This document shows positions 1 to 10,558 of a DNA stretch of 64,000 bases, one piece after another. The DNA is from Rhodosorus marinus (Eukaryota > Rhodophyta > Stylonematophyceae > Stylonematales > Stylonemataceae): positions 2,685,001 to 2,749,000 of the forward strand of contig JAMWBK010000005.1 in the NCBI GenBank assembly GCA_029953675.1, given 5' to 3'. Every line of letters begins with the position of its first letter. The stretch's first letter is position 1. Made by a program: the position numbers and the translations under genes. The notes under the pieces were generated by a model. The model was not told the origin of the DNA and did not search any database. It saw only the letters and a list, made by a program, of their open reading frames with translations.

Positions 1-212
1 TCGAGTTCAAAGAACAGCCAGACGTAGCACTGGGCTTCAAAGGGTTGCAGGGCATGCCGTTGAACCCAGCCGTGAGCTGGCGGAAAGCTTTCCATGAGGC
101 TCCGACGGAGAAGGCGCTCAACAAAAGCGATTCTGGAGGGCTTCAGCCTTTCTTCAACTACGACGATATTTTTCAACTTGGACCGGTTATTGCTGTTCTT
201 GGCTCACGCTAG
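1..212 (+). CDS. C-terminal end of an unidentified protein (partial)
   Basis: An open frame runs in from the left window edge (first full codon at 3) and stops at TAG 210-212, giving 69 residues ending FFNYDDIFQLGPVIAVLGSR. It has no start in the window. The stretch is mixed in character, without low-complexity bias, and has a hydrophobic end that could be the tail of a membrane or plastid protein. I do not recognise the family. It converges on the WD40 gene that ends at 623. Seen: the open frame. Inferred: that it is the last exon of a real gene. A chance frame of this length is possible. Confidence 0.4.
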   Translation, partial: EFKEQPDVALGFKGLQGMPLNPAVSWRKAFHEAPTEKALNKSDSGGLQPFFNYDDIFQLGPVIAVLGSR

Positions 213-622
213 TTCCGCTCTGCCCGTAACTAGTTCACCCGACGTCGTCGGACGATGGAATTCATCGAAATAAGAATTCCCTGGCTTGCATTGGTTTCAA
301 CGTTCCACGTAGAGTTGGAGCGTAGGAAACAAGGATGAAGATGCTCTGCACACAGTCTCCTGCTCAAGCGGATGTCCAACTGGCAGCGCTTGTGCAGTAC
401 CAAAATCAACCTCCGGAGGAAGATTTGATTTATTTTCACATTGTGCAGATTTAGTTTTCTGAATTTTGGGGTATTCATAATTTACATACTTCGCGTTTTC
501 GCCCCGTGCAAGCAGACTCGTCAAGCACGAATCGACCAAGGCTCCGCCAGCTCCTCTCATCGACCAACGCTCGCACAGAACGGCCTTGTGGCGGCGAAAA
601 TCATCACTCGATCGAATTGCAT
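213..622. other. Intergenic, convergent 3' interval
   Basis: This 410-bp interval lies between the stop of the left-edge frame and the stop of the SNRNP40 gene. It should hold both 3' untranslated regions. Small open frames on both strands overlap each other and show no family resemblance. I see nothing else in it. Confidence 0.4.
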
Positions 623-2180
623 TCACAGTCGAATCTCGCCCAAGAAGATCGTCTTATCACTGCTGGCACTTCCAATGATCGGCTCCGTCGGATGGAACGC
701 TACGTCATTCACGCTTCCTCTATGACCAGGAAGTTTGTAGAGAACCTCTCCAGATACACCGTTCCATACCCATACCTGACCAAAACCATTGCCGAAAAGG
801 TGCAAAAGCAGCACAAAGTTTTGGATAGAAGTAAGGTCAACTGAAACCGCTAACTTCACTTTTTCATACCTTATCATCTTACCATTCTATCGCCGGATCC
901 GCATGCAACTGTTGTACCATCCGGTGCCCACGCACATCGCACCAAATTCTTTTCCACTTGGATCTGATGTCCAGTTAAGTTCATCGTGAGGCGGTTGCCA
1001 TCTCCTCCTTCGACATACGGCCGAATATCCCAAACCTTACATACATTGTCCATCTGCTTCAAAAACGAAATCCGATGAAACGTTCAGAACCGAGGTGAGC
1101 ATGGCTGGGCAAAACAGCACCAACGGGAGGTCAATCCGTTGGCGATGCCTCGTTCTTCTTCCCAATTAGCAAAAAGGAGAAAAAGGAACATGGCAGACAC
1201 ACATAATTAAGAGGGACATTTGTGCAGCGCTCTATTTGAAGGAGAGCGTCGAAGGCTCTCCAAAGGAACGCTGAAGTCCTTCACTCTTGCGGTTTGCAAG
1301 AGAAACGATGAGCACTCACCGCGTTAGTAACCAAATGAGTGCCAGTTCTGTTAACAGAAAGTCCAGTAATTGTGTTCGTGTGTCCTGCCAAGCGCATAAC
1401 TTCTTTTTCAGGTTTTCGTAAATCCCAAGCGTAAACATTATTGTCAATTCCGCCTGGATTTGGATTCAGTGCGAGTTGGTAGAAGATGACAAGGACCTCT
1501 GTTAGTACTTTGGACGTTCTATGTTCGTTTACCAGCGATTTGGGGGGGTTCGCACCTGTATACAGTTGATTTTCGTTGGATCCAAAGTCAAGCGCCAGGA
1601 GCTGATAAGCGTGTTCCAGCGTATGTGTCGATTTCCTTCCCTTGACCCGTTTATCCCATACTCTAGCGGTTCGATCGTCAGATGCAGTAGCTATTTTCCA
1701 CGGCTCAGATATTTCGCGCCTTGAAACAGCGACGGCGTTGACGTAGCTTGAATGTCCCTTGAACTGCTTGATGCGCTGGGTGGTGACCGCATCCCAAAGA
1801 GCTGCGGTCTTATCTGCTGAGGCTGTTACCACGTATTCTCCAGCTTGAAGCCACTTGATATCCGATATTGAGCTCTTATGTCCCCGCATGATGGCGGTGG
1901 CGGCGCACTCCTCATCGCGAACATTCCACAGGACAATCGTCCTATCAAACGAACACGACGCCAAAGTGTTTCCGTCAGGACTAAAATCAAGCCCATGGAC
2001 CTCACTCTCGTGCCCAATAAGCTGCATAGTCGGGGCCGTCAAACTCGATAACCTCCCATCCTTCACATCCCCAGCCTGAAACTCAATAATCGCCCCTGCA
2101 TCCTCCTTCCTCGCCTTCTTCGATACGACAAGAGATCCAGATCCTTCATCTTCAATCTTTCTCTTGCTTAAAACGTCCAT
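623..2180 (-). CDS. SNRNP40: U5 snRNP 40 kDa WD40-repeat protein
   Basis: A WD40 beta-propeller protein of the U5 snRNP and U4/U6.U5 tri-snRNP, acting in nuclear pre-mRNA splicing. Model on the minus strand: exons 2180-1556, 1453-1320, 1053-883 and 775-623, all GT-AG, encoding 360 residues (the human protein has about 357). Seven WD repeats are visible, with GH...WD spacing such as GHKSSISDIKW and GHTNTITGL. The C-terminal block around GHRGSVNDVAFHPTEPII matches the family closely. The ATG at 2178-2180 opens a short charged N-terminus with a KRKIEDE-like start, as in orthologues. Intron 1 (1454-1555) is 102 bp and contains no in-frame stop, so an unspliced message would add 34 residues inside the propeller. 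Function is inferred from homology and is strong for this family. Confidence 0.93.
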
Positions 2181-3265
2181 AATACCTCAAAAACCCCTTC
2201 ACAACATCTACAAAATTTACTCAAAAACTGAGCTAGAAAAGCTCGCTCTCGTCCACCCGCTCCAAAGTGTTCCTTCCTCTCAACTCAACAGCTCCCCATC
2301 CAAACCCTAAACTAACCAAATATTCTTTAACTAGTCCTTTTTATCTAAATTGACCACCATTTAAATATATTTAGACATGGATTTCTCTATATTACGATTC
2401 TTTGTCTAAATAAACGTCGACGGAGGCCATCTTAGAAATAGAATCCTACATTGTTAAAATAGATATATGGTTCTAAACGATTTTATATTTATTATATTTT
2501 GGCCGAATATTCTCTAGTTTGATTATATAGAAACTTCTTGGTCTAAATATTGGGCAAGAACTTTGGTGGGGCAATCGAGGCAGGAGGAAGAGTACGTTGG
2601 TGGTTCCTGTTGGCGATGAAAAGGGTGAAAACCTGTGACAGAATGATGAGATACACTGAGAAAAGAAGTGCAAGAACAACTATCTGTTAAAAAAGTCGTT
2701 TCCGTAAAAAAGTCGTTTTCGAACCAGTTTCTATGCATACCTTGACTCGTATTGATCGACAATCATCGGCTTTTTACAACAAGACTACCCTTGGAACTGC
2801 TTGGAGTAGTTAGCATCCCTCCAACGGTGCTTTGGAAGTTCTCCACCTGCATCGGTCTCAAACTGGACATCGACGGTGAAGGCTTTCTACGCTCGAAGCA
2901 TCGAACAAGTGTGGTTTGCCGGTTGGTGCCGGTCGGAGGTTTCATGATCGACAGGCAGGTTTCGAAAGGGTGAACAGTCCTTGCTATTGATACGCAACCC
3001 ACTGCTAAGGAACTGAAGCATAAACTCAGGCAGGCCTAGAGGTTCGGGCCGAGTAGCTGAGAAGCGATCCGCCACTAGAACAAGATGAACATGCAAATAT
3101 ACCACTGCTCCGTGGGCATGACCTGACTGACGATACTAGGAGGTCTTCGTTAAGCTTTAGTTGTGAAGCCAACCGCGGAACTCGGAATTCGAACCTGACT
3201 GGCTTCACGGGTCGGGTTCAGTCTGCTTTCCTCGAACGGATTAGTTCGTTGTACACGTAAGGGTC
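2181..3265. other. Divergent intergenic region, AT-rich
   Basis: Upstream of both the SNRNP40 gene (-) and the unknown gene at 3266 (+). Bases 2300-2520 are strongly AT-rich; the rest is mixed. Overlapping small frames at 2750-3335 lie on both strands and look like chance. The interval probably holds both promoters, but no defined element can be named. Confidence 0.4.
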
Positions 3266-4426
3266 GTGCCGATGAAACTCGATCCCGCCGCCAAGAAGCG
3301 AGAGGAGAAGTGGAGGCATAGAGCTTCAGCGTCATCTAATGATCGTGGCAGGAAGGTTACCAGCAGTGATGTAGCTGCTGATGGGAAGAGGTCGAGGAGA
3401 CTATCCCGCGGATCTTTGGACGAGCCGTCGACTGAGAATCTGACAGGAAGCTTGTCGAAAAAGCGGATCTCAAGCGTTGATGAGCAGGCTGCTTACTTTC
3501 GGAGGCTCCTTTCAAAGGCAAACGTGTGTCCAACCAGTGATTTTTCGTCTAATTCTTGGCCTGGCGGATCGATTACTAAAACGCTTGCTGTCCTGTTCCT
3601 TCCGAAGGGTGAGGAGCTGGAGCGCTGGAGCCAGTTCGACGTCTCCAATGCCCTAAAATGGGCAAGCATCATTGAGAAAAGAAAGAAATCTGGTCGTGAC
3701 GGGGCTGATAATGATGTGAAGGAGCCTATCCGATCCATGGTGGATGCTATCGTCAGCAATCCGCGCAAGCACGAACATCATTTGAGAGCCTTGCTGTCTG
3801 CGGGAGATCTGTGTCGTGACGAGATTGTGGATTCCATGTCGCTGATCCTTCAACGCCGAGCCTCGGCGAGCTCTGTCCAATGGGCGTTGGTTCCTTTCGA
3901 TGAATGCTCAGTTCCTTTCGCAAACCGTGTCCAAGGGAGACTTTTGAGAAAGCGTCTTCTTATCGGTCTTAACGCAGATGATGAAGTCGAGACACGACAA
4001 TCAATCCGTCAAAGGCTAATGAATTTGGAACCTGCGCACGTAGACCTGGCCGCGCTCGCGGTAACCTGCGACGATGGTGAGCAGATCTGCAACAGACCAC
4101 GTTCTCGACTATTTCTCGCCAATACATCTCTCACTCTTTTCTTTTTGCGGCCGAAATGCAAAGATCAAACGCTCCAAACATGGCTCGAAGAGGAAGTATT
4201 CCGGGTACTGGACAAACCAGCCTCTGAACACGACAGCTCGGGAAAAGCTCTTTGGTTTGTACTGGACAATGACGTATTGCAGTACTGCTCAATTCACAAC
4301 CTCCAGTTTTTTAAAGCCTACCTGCGAGCGGTCGGGGACCATCCAGAGCATTCTTCCGAGAAGGAGAAAGTTCGGACGATCCTAGCTCAAAGCCCTATCA
4401 ACCAGTGTACGAATTCTACCAGCTGA
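3266..4426 (+). CDS. Unidentified 386-residue protein
   Basis: A single uninterrupted frame from ATG 3266 to TGA 4426. Residues 1-75 are basic and serine-rich (KKREEKWRHR, KRSRRLSRGS), like a disordered or nuclear-targeting tail. Residues 80-370 are a mixed helical region with segments such as WSQFDVSNALKWASIIEKR and DNDVLQYCSIHNLQFFKAYL. I do not recognise a family; a large helical nuclear protein is possible. The last 15 residues are of lower quality, so a donor site near the end or a further exon cannot be excluded. Neighbours: a transposon relic follows 316 bp downstream. Coding status is inferred from length and the absence of introns; function is unknown. Confidence 0.6.
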   Translation: MPMKLDPAAKKREEKWRHRASASSNDRGRKVTSSDVAADGKRSRRLSRGSLDEPSTENLTGSLSKKRISSVDEQAAYFRRLLSKANVCPTSDFSSNSWPGGSITKTLAVLFLPKGEELERWSQFDVSNALKWASIIEKRKKSGRDGADNDVKEPIRSMVDAIVSNPRKHEHHLRALLSAGDLCRDEIVDSMSLILQRRASASSVQWALVPFDECSVPFANRVQGRLLRKRLLIGLNADDEVETRQSIRQRLMNLEPAHVDLAALAVTCDDGEQICNRPRSRLFLANTSLTLFFLRPKCKDQTLQTWLEEEVFRVLDKPASEHDSSGKALWFVLDNDVLQYCSIHNLQFFKAYLRAVGDHPEHSSEKEKVRTILAQSPINQCTNSTS

Positions 4427-4742
4427 ATACCAAGGCAGATCGGCGATGGGCAAGAACGAGGAAGTGGGAAGAGATCCAAGTTCAGAGCGCTCATCGAGTT
4501 ACCACGAACCAGGGAACTAACAGATCGAGGACGGATGGTGCCATCATCTGTCGGAAATACTTGACCTCTGTTGTATTTCTCCAAACTTCGGTGCCTTCTT
4601 TACTGTTTCCTTGTCCCGGAAGCCCACAACTTGGGCCTAAGTAATCAATGCCTGCCCATGCATGGGGGCCTATTGTGAGCCTCTCAATGATTCTACTTCG
4701 GGTCTACAGTATGTTATGTAAACACCGAATATACTATCCTAG
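4427..4742. other. Intergenic, between unknown gene and copia relic
   Basis: About 316 bp. It should contain the 3' end of the gene at 3266 and possibly the remains of the 3' LTR of the copia element, which is read on the minus strand. I could not define an LTR or target-site duplication here by eye. Confidence 0.35.
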
Positions 4743-4934
4743 CTAAGCTATTTGGTCTGACCTTCCAACAATGCAAGGGCGCAAGGTCATTACCGTCCAA
4801 CACTCCCCTCGCTCTTGTGCCATAGGGGAAGTTCTCTCTATGAAGCTAAGACCGGACATCAATGTAACTGTCCGATCCTTGGTGAGTGCCTTTATGAAAA
4901 TGTCCGCGATCATCTCGTTCGTACAGATCGGCAT
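4743..4934 (-). pseudogene. RNase H C-terminal remnant of copia pol
   Basis: The frame begins MPICTNEMIADIFIKALTKD, which matches the conserved end of copia polyproteins, where a motif of the form T-E-D-M-I-A-D-I-x-T-K-A-L closes the RNase H domain. Upstream sequence in this frame is lost: at about 4930-4960 it runs directly into the reverse transcriptase remnant in another frame. This is the downstream edge of a large internal deletion. Confidence 0.75.
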
Positions 4935-5481
4935 TACGGTACGCTGGTGACACCGCTTGCTCTACCTCCAGGTCCTCCCTTGCCGCTATAGTCAGTAGTA
5001 TTCGGACACTGGAGAAGCAACAATTGGGGCGAACACGTCCTCGCAGTCTACTCCTTTGCTTCTGCGCGAATCCTCGAGCACGAGTCGCGCTGTAAAACGC
5101 TGTAATGACCCGTCGCGGTTTTTTCTTAACTTTCAGGATTAGCCGAGAGCCCAGGATCTTCGCAGATCGAGGTACTCTATCCCTGTGAACCAGTTCCCAC
5201 GCCTGGTTCGCCCGCAGGGATCCGATTTCTTCCGCTGCCGCACACCTCCAGTCGTCTGCGTACTCGCTCTCGATCGCCTCACTCCAGGACTCCAGATCCG
5301 GTACGTCATAAAGCGAATTTCCCTTCCGCACAAGATTGATCGGTATCTCCTTCACGCCAATTTGCTGATTAATCGCTCTTCTCAGACCCATTTTCTTCGC
5401 AGTAAAGACATCCTCGGACACGCGCCCAGTGTCGGGATTGTCGAAATTCGTTTGACTGCGGGTCGTAGATTCTAGCAACAT
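4846..5481 (-). pseudogene. Reverse transcriptase N-terminal remnant of copia pol
   Basis: The segment includes ESWSEAIESEYADDWRCAAA, then EEIGSLRANQAWELV, SRLILKVK, ARGFAQKQ and SSVRILLTIAAREDLEVEQ. These match the start of the RVT_2 domain (W-x-x-A-x-x-x-E, then N-x-x-W-E-L-V, then K-A-R-x-V-A-x-G-x-x-Q, then R-x-L-L-A-I-A-A). After LEVEQ the match stops abruptly, before the catalytic YVDD region. A small change near RARGFAQ also disturbs the frame. It is a dead fragment. Confidence 0.82.
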
Positions 5482-5496
5482 GGGAATCTCTGACCG

Positions 5497-5931
5497 TCAT
5501 GAGAATCCCGGTGCCTCTCCTGCTTTGCAAATTGCCCATCTTCCCGGGTACCGTGAGTTTGTAAGTAATCTGACTGCCGAATGGGTACATGTTGCTAACG
5601 TTAGCTGCACGCATCTAACACATTCCTCCGGGCTCTTTCTACCCAGGAACTTCCGGATGTTGATGCCGTTGACAACCGTGTGCAATGCTTCCGGCCAGAA
5701 GTCGTCTGGCAGCCCACTGTCGAACATCGTGCCGCGCAACCTTTCAGTCACCGTCCTCACTAGCCGCTCCGCCATCCCAATGCCGGGAAAAATATGTCTG
5801 TCGCACAGGGGGTCCCATGTCAACCCCAAATCTCGCAGGAGGGGTTTCATGCCCTTGTATTCGAGTGCGTTTTCACTCTTAGTTTCTTCACCTCCGCCTT
5901 ATGGATCGCTCCGGAAGTCGGAGAGCTTCGG
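5497..5931 (-). pseudogene. Integrase remnant of copia pol
   Basis: The frame 5850-5497 contains GIGMAERLVRTVTERLRGTM and GLPDDFWPEALHTVVNGINI, matching the catalytic-core end of copia integrase (N-G-x-A-E-R, then L-P-x-x-F-W-x-E-A). The preceding KKLR...-type segment lies in a different frame at about 5931-5851, which marks a frameshift. The zinc-binding N-terminus of the integrase could not be located with confidence. Confidence 0.8.
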
Positions 5932-6021
5932 CTAGTGTCTGTGCAGTGACATCGCTGTACCACTGCCGGACGGGAGAGGTGGCGTCAAATACATTGGTTT
6001 ATTTGTGGATGAAGCTACCTG

Positions 6022-6500
6022 ATGGTTCGGGGCATACGCCCTGGAGCACAAGAGTTTGGTCGACGAAGCTTTCCGCAAACATGTTATGCTACTACGAACG
6101 CAGCTACTACGCAGAGAAACCCGCGAAGCGGAGAAAGTGGACCAACTCAGCATCAAGTGACATCAATGCAGGAGAATAGAAGAAAAGGAGCGGTAGAAGT
6201 GTCACGTGCTACGGATGCGGTAAATATGGACACATCCGCGTGGATGTCGTGAAGAGCAGGGCAAGGGCAAGACTGAGGAGGAAACGCCAACGAGGAAGTT
6301 TCACGGGGGCCATGTTGCTCTCGAATCAAGGGAACATCAACTGGACCAGTCTATGTATGGACCTGGAAGGATTGTACAAAACAAGGCAATCCAGAAGCGT
6401 GAAGTCCGAGAAGCTTGAGAAACCCGATAAGGCAGAGAAAAGCGCCCTGCTTCTCCGGACATCCACGCGGATGTGTGTTTACGGCATCCGGAGCATATGA
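6022..6500 (+). pseudogene. Inverted gag fragment with zinc knuckle (copia)
   Basis: On the plus strand, opposite to the rest of the element, bases 6207-6251 encode CYGCGKYGHIRVDVV. This is a CCHC zinc knuckle in which the final Cys is lost because a one-base shift falls just before it. Sequence at about 6131-6176 and 6331-6447 also occurs, inverted, in the gag copy at 6524-6904. This is a second gag copy placed head to head with the first, with its pieces in a different order. Confidence 0.65.
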
Positions 6501-6688
6501 GCACCTCTACGAAACTTTTTCTTTTATTCTTCTCGCATCGTTGTCACGTGATGCTGAGTTGCGTCCACTTTCTCCTCCTTCTGGGGTTTCTCAAGCTTCT
6601 CGGACTTCACGCTTCTGCACGCTTCTGGATTGCCTCGTCTTGTACAATCCTTCCAGGCCCCTTCATAGGCTGGTCCAGTTGATGTTCC
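6331..6688. repeat. Imperfect inverted repeat inside the copia relic
   Basis: The left arm, about 6331-6447, begins GGAACATCAACTGGACCAG. The right arm, about 6566-6688, carries the same sequence on the other strand. The arms share about 100 bases with few differences, and the right arm has a short internal duplication (AGAAGCGTGC, twice). The spacer is about 120 bases. This marks where one gag copy was inverted relative to the other. Confidence 0.75.
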
Positions 6689-6904
6689 TGTCCTTGTACG
6701 AGCAGTAGTATTCCTCCTGCTCTTCCAACTCTTCCGAAGTACGGGTAGCACTGCCCAAACCTCGTGTGGGGCTCCCTCCTTAGATGAGGATAGCGTTATA
6801 TCCAATGCTGGTCCTTCCAGCACCTGCGAGAATACCGCTGAGACGATACGTGTCGGCGTCTTTGGCGTGTCCAGGTTGTCAATCACCTCCCTGAGACCTT
6901 TCAA
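6524..6904 (-). pseudogene. gag-like fragment of the copia element
   Basis: The minus-strand frame starts MKGLREVIDNLDT and continues through a Lys/Glu-rich tail (RSVKSEKLEKPQKEEKVDAT). It lies where gag should be in the copia order. Its tail is repeated, inverted, at 6331-6447. No intact gag domain or start can be defined. Confidence 0.5.
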
Positions 6905-7427
6905 ATCGAGAAAAGTCTCGACCCGGAAGCGTCAGTGCCTAAGGGAAAGTTACAACTCCTTCTCTCCTCTGAACACAGAGGGCAGCTTGAAGACTATCAG
7001 TCGGCCGTCCGCGTCCGAGGAACTCCCCCACGTCCAAACAACCATATCGCCTTCCCGTCCATTGTCCCACACTCTGGACTTTTTATAAGTCAATTTATCT
7101 AATTTTTCCAGATATAAAACATATATAGTCTATAAATCATTAAATATGAATAAATATACTCCTAAATAAAAGATCATATCTTTTCCGAACCAAATTTGCA
7201 CTTTTTATGTCCATGGGTCGACTAATTTGTGACTTCCTATCTTTAATTTAAAATGAATTGATGCTAGAATATTCTTTAAATAGGAATGCAAAAGAGTTGT
7301 GTGGAGAGGCCGAACTGGATGGGAGGAAGAGGATGATCGACTATGACCGTTTGGGGTATTTTCTAAGGAGCGTTTACTTCATTATTCGAGAAACAAAAGG
7401 GGAAGTAGGGTACTAGAATCGTTTAAG
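6905..7427. other. AT-rich interval upstream of the JmjC gene
   Basis: About 520 bp. Bases 7085-7280 are AT-rich. The left part may still be transposon-derived. It presumably holds the promoter of the JmjC gene. No clear element is visible. Confidence 0.4.
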
Positions 7428-9802
7428 ATGGATGAACCTCGACTTGGGACCGTTGAATCGATTCCGATCTTCAGGCCCGACGTTGGAGAAGGTGAAGACG
7501 ACCTGCTTGTATTTGTACAAGAGAATGAGCGGGAGTTGAACGAGTTTGGTGGGATAAGGATAGACCCTCCATCGTCTTGGAATCTTCCACAGGTAAATCT
7601 TCACGAGCCTCCTCGGGGTGACAACGTCAAGATCAATGCCAAGGGGTTCACGCCGTTCTCGCCGCGAGCTGAGGAAAACGGGACTCAGGATCAGGGCAAA
7701 AGAAATCGGACTGCTCAGAAACGATTAAGAATACCTGTGCGAGATTTTCGAATAATGGATGTGCTTAAAAGGAATGAGCTGCTTTCGAAGAGCCGAAGTT
7801 TGTCGTCGGTCTACCCTCCGCTTGCATCACACGCTGATCTGGAGGCACTATATTGGGAGCTTAACGCTCAAAATAATTCTGAAACTAACAACGCAATGAT
7901 GTGTACATACTACGCTAATGAACCAACGAAGAAACACTACGTGCAGAGCAACCCAGAAACCACTGCTCGAAACAACTGGCACTGCGGAACCATCTGGAAT
8001 CATCCGCTTTCCCCTCTGCGCTCCGTCACAAAACCCTCCCCAAAGCAGGAGATATCTTTTTCACAGTTTTCGAATAGAAAAAACTGGACAAAAAGTCCAT
8101 ATGATCGAAACACGCTCATATTCAACCACTTCGGCTGCAGAAAAGCCATCTACGTGCTTCCTCCTTCTGACTCTGATGCCTTCGAGAGGTAAGCTCTGAG
8201 AATATACTGAAAACGACGCCGGCCTGATCTTCTTTAATCCCAATTGCTGACCGTCGTTCCGGCTGTTGCATTGCGTCTGCGAAAAGGCTATGCGAGGACA
8301 AGGGCATTTCGCCATCAAGCGATCAAGCCGCAGCGATCTCTCCACCCGACCTGATCCGAAGATATGGGTTTAAAAACCTGCGAAAGTCACTCTTGAAGCC
8401 ACAAAGTTACTTGGTCGTCGCTGCTGGTAGCTACTGCCTCAACGTGGATTTGGGCTTCAATGTTCATGAAACTGCTACCTTTTCGATTCCGTCTTGGTAA
8501 GGCTCCAATAGCCTCCGCGTCGGTTTTGAGACAGGATCGGGTGTCTTCTAGTGGCTCACCTTTGCTGATGCTTTAAGAAATCAGTCTCAATGGTTTCAAA
8601 GCTCACTTCACCCTCAATTATGCCGCGTCCTGAGCGGGAAGAAGATCACTTAATCGGTGCTTGAACTCAACGTGGATGCTGACGATCTGAATTCTACTGT
8701 ATGTTTCTCCGCAGGTTGGTTGGAGTGGATGGATCTCTGAAGAAGAAACTTCCTTATGAATTCATGTTACATCAATCCATCCTTGAGCATGGAAAGAGGA
8801 ATAGAGGATACGAGTCAAAGATAAGTAAACCGCTAGTGGAGTCTGGAAGAAGAGTATTCAAACAACATGAGGTGAGTGCTTTCGTCTATCTCTTCCTTGA
8901 TGAGTCCTGCAGTGTTCACCGTCCCGGCCAGGATTATAGAAGACTGAGAGACGAGGAATTCCCCTCTGGTTGTATAGGAGCTCATCACATCGGCTAGGAA
9001 GCGAGGTGTTCCGTGTACGTCCTTGGAGGATGCGGGTCCGGACGTCAAGTCCGCGATCTCTGCGAGCCGAAAGTTATTCGAAGGCGTTGGAGAGGATCTG
9101 ACGGAACCCTTGGATCCTCGATGCTCGATTTGTGGATACTGGCCCCACTACTCGTTCTTAGCAAGACTAAGCGCCGGTTCTTCTAAAGTTTTCTGCAGCG
9201 AGCACGGTCTCGAGCAGCTCCTTGAGTCTGGCACAGATATCTCTGGGCTTGTAGTTATTTACGCGCATCCTGCGAGGGAGTTGATGAGAATTCTGAAAGA
9301 GGTTTGTACCATTCTGAGCTGGCAGGTCTCAACTCATGAACCCTACGGTCGAGTTTTGACTGTCTCGCATTTGCAGGCTTTAGGGCAGGACGCCGATGGG
9401 ATGATGACCAGCTCAATTCTAGAACCGACCGAGGACGGAGAAGTTGACAGCGGTACAGAATCGGTTCCGGCACCGAAAAAGCGGAAAATGCCATCTGTCG
9501 AGAGCACGAGCAAAGCAGCGCGTGCAAAGAAAGACGTTGAAGACCCGCTCTTAAGGGAAGATGGCGAGGTGCCCGCCGAGACGGAAAAGGTCGAGCCGGT
9601 CAAGAACGGAATTGTACAGAGCAGAAGCAAGCCGTTATCTGATGCGGCACGGAGAAGCTCGAAGGTGGAGAATAAGACTACATCTGCGTCGATGAATTCT
9701 GCGAAAAACGCAATGCAGAGGATGTGGCAAATGCGCCAGCAAAAGTCACGGACGAAACGGGCCAACCCTGATTCGCAACCTGTGCCGAAGGACGGCGATT
9801 AA
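7428..9802 (+). CDS. JmjN/JmjC-domain protein, KDM5/JMJ-like, probable pseudo-demethylase
   Basis: Exons 7428-8188, 8287-8496, 8715-8871 and 8978-9802, phases consistent, about 650 residues. Residues 11-55 match JmjN (IPIFRPDVGEGEDD ... IRIDPPSSWNLP). The JmjC fold follows, with landmarks such as LIFNHFGCRKAIYVLPPSDS and GFNVHETATFSIPSW. After it comes a Cys/His cluster (RCSICGYWPH, then VFCSEHG) like the C5HC2 finger of KDM5 and plant JMJ14-type proteins, then a basic serine-rich tail. By eye, the Fe(II) ligand pair H-x-E/D is replaced by T221 and S223, and the distal His by C304, so histone demethylation is unlikely. A role as a chromatin scaffold is inferred. A 75-bp stretch, 9302-9376, has intron borders and no stop; if spliced, the protein is 625 residues. 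Confidence 0.8.
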
Positions 9803-10558
9803 AATACGGCGTTACAGACGAGGCACTATTTAGACAATAAGAGGGTAAGCTTGTTGCTACCACAAGATCATCTCGTGAAGCGGAGTACTTCCTCACTCCT
9901 AAACTAAGCGCGTGTCGTTAGTACCGGACAGATCTGGAACGATTAGGAATGTTTCCAGTGAGTTATTTAAAAAAAGTGGAGAATACTGTGAGTACGTTAA
10001 CTAGCACAATGGGGCGTATTCAGACAGTTTCAGCAGTGAGCATCTAGATACTTCAGAAAAGGCCGAATTTTATTCCCTGTGATTGTTACGCGGCTCGAAA
10101 ACGAGCGCAGCCAAGCAAAGAAACGAAGTTATGAGATGGCTAAGCTACTTGTCCCTAGGCCGATAATACAACACCAGCGCGAGAAGACATCCTCACGGCG
10201 GAATGCTCTTCGCGCACCTCCCCCAATCTCATGGTGAGAACTCGCGTACAGTGGAGCGACTTTAATCGGTGATCCACCCACGCTGCTTCGAGTTCCTAAG
10301 CCGGTATGGCGAAATGGCGTTTCCTGTGAAGCAAATTCCAGCTGCGGAGCGCCCGCCGGGGCAACTGCCTGCGCTACGCGAAGCCCAAGGATTTGATAGG
10401 GGCACCATTGAAAACTGGAAAAGACAAGCAGCAGGCGCAGCTGAGCTGCCTACAAAGAGTTGTGTCCGGATTCAGCACTTGATTAGCTGGCAAACGGGCG
10501 AATGCTTTTCGGCCGAAACGCCAGGAAATAGTTCATTATTTCGCACAATCCGATCGCC
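9803..10558. other. Convergent 3' interval
   Basis: About 755 bp between the stops of the JmjC gene (+) and the SUN gene (-). It contains a 107-codon plus-strand frame (10269-10592) that overlaps the SUN exon and shows no family features, so I treat it as chance. Otherwise only presumptive 3' untranslated sequence. Confidence 0.4.

Larger units (their letters stand above)
4743..6904 (-). mobile_element. Decayed, rearranged Ty1/copia retrotransposon
   Basis: Read on the minus strand, the fragments appear in copia order: gag-like 6904-6524, integrase about 5931-5497, reverse transcriptase 5481-4846, RNase H tail about 4934-4743. Every part is broken. The integrase is shifted in frame near 5850-5930. 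The reverse transcriptase keeps its N-terminal core but breaks near 4930-4960 and jumps straight to the end of RNase H, so most of the polymerase and RNase H domains are deleted. Between gag and integrase, bases about 6022-6500 lie in the opposite orientation and carry a second gag copy. No LTR was recognised. The element cannot move on its own. Integrase before reverse transcriptase is the copia order, which excludes gypsy. Confidence 0.85.
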
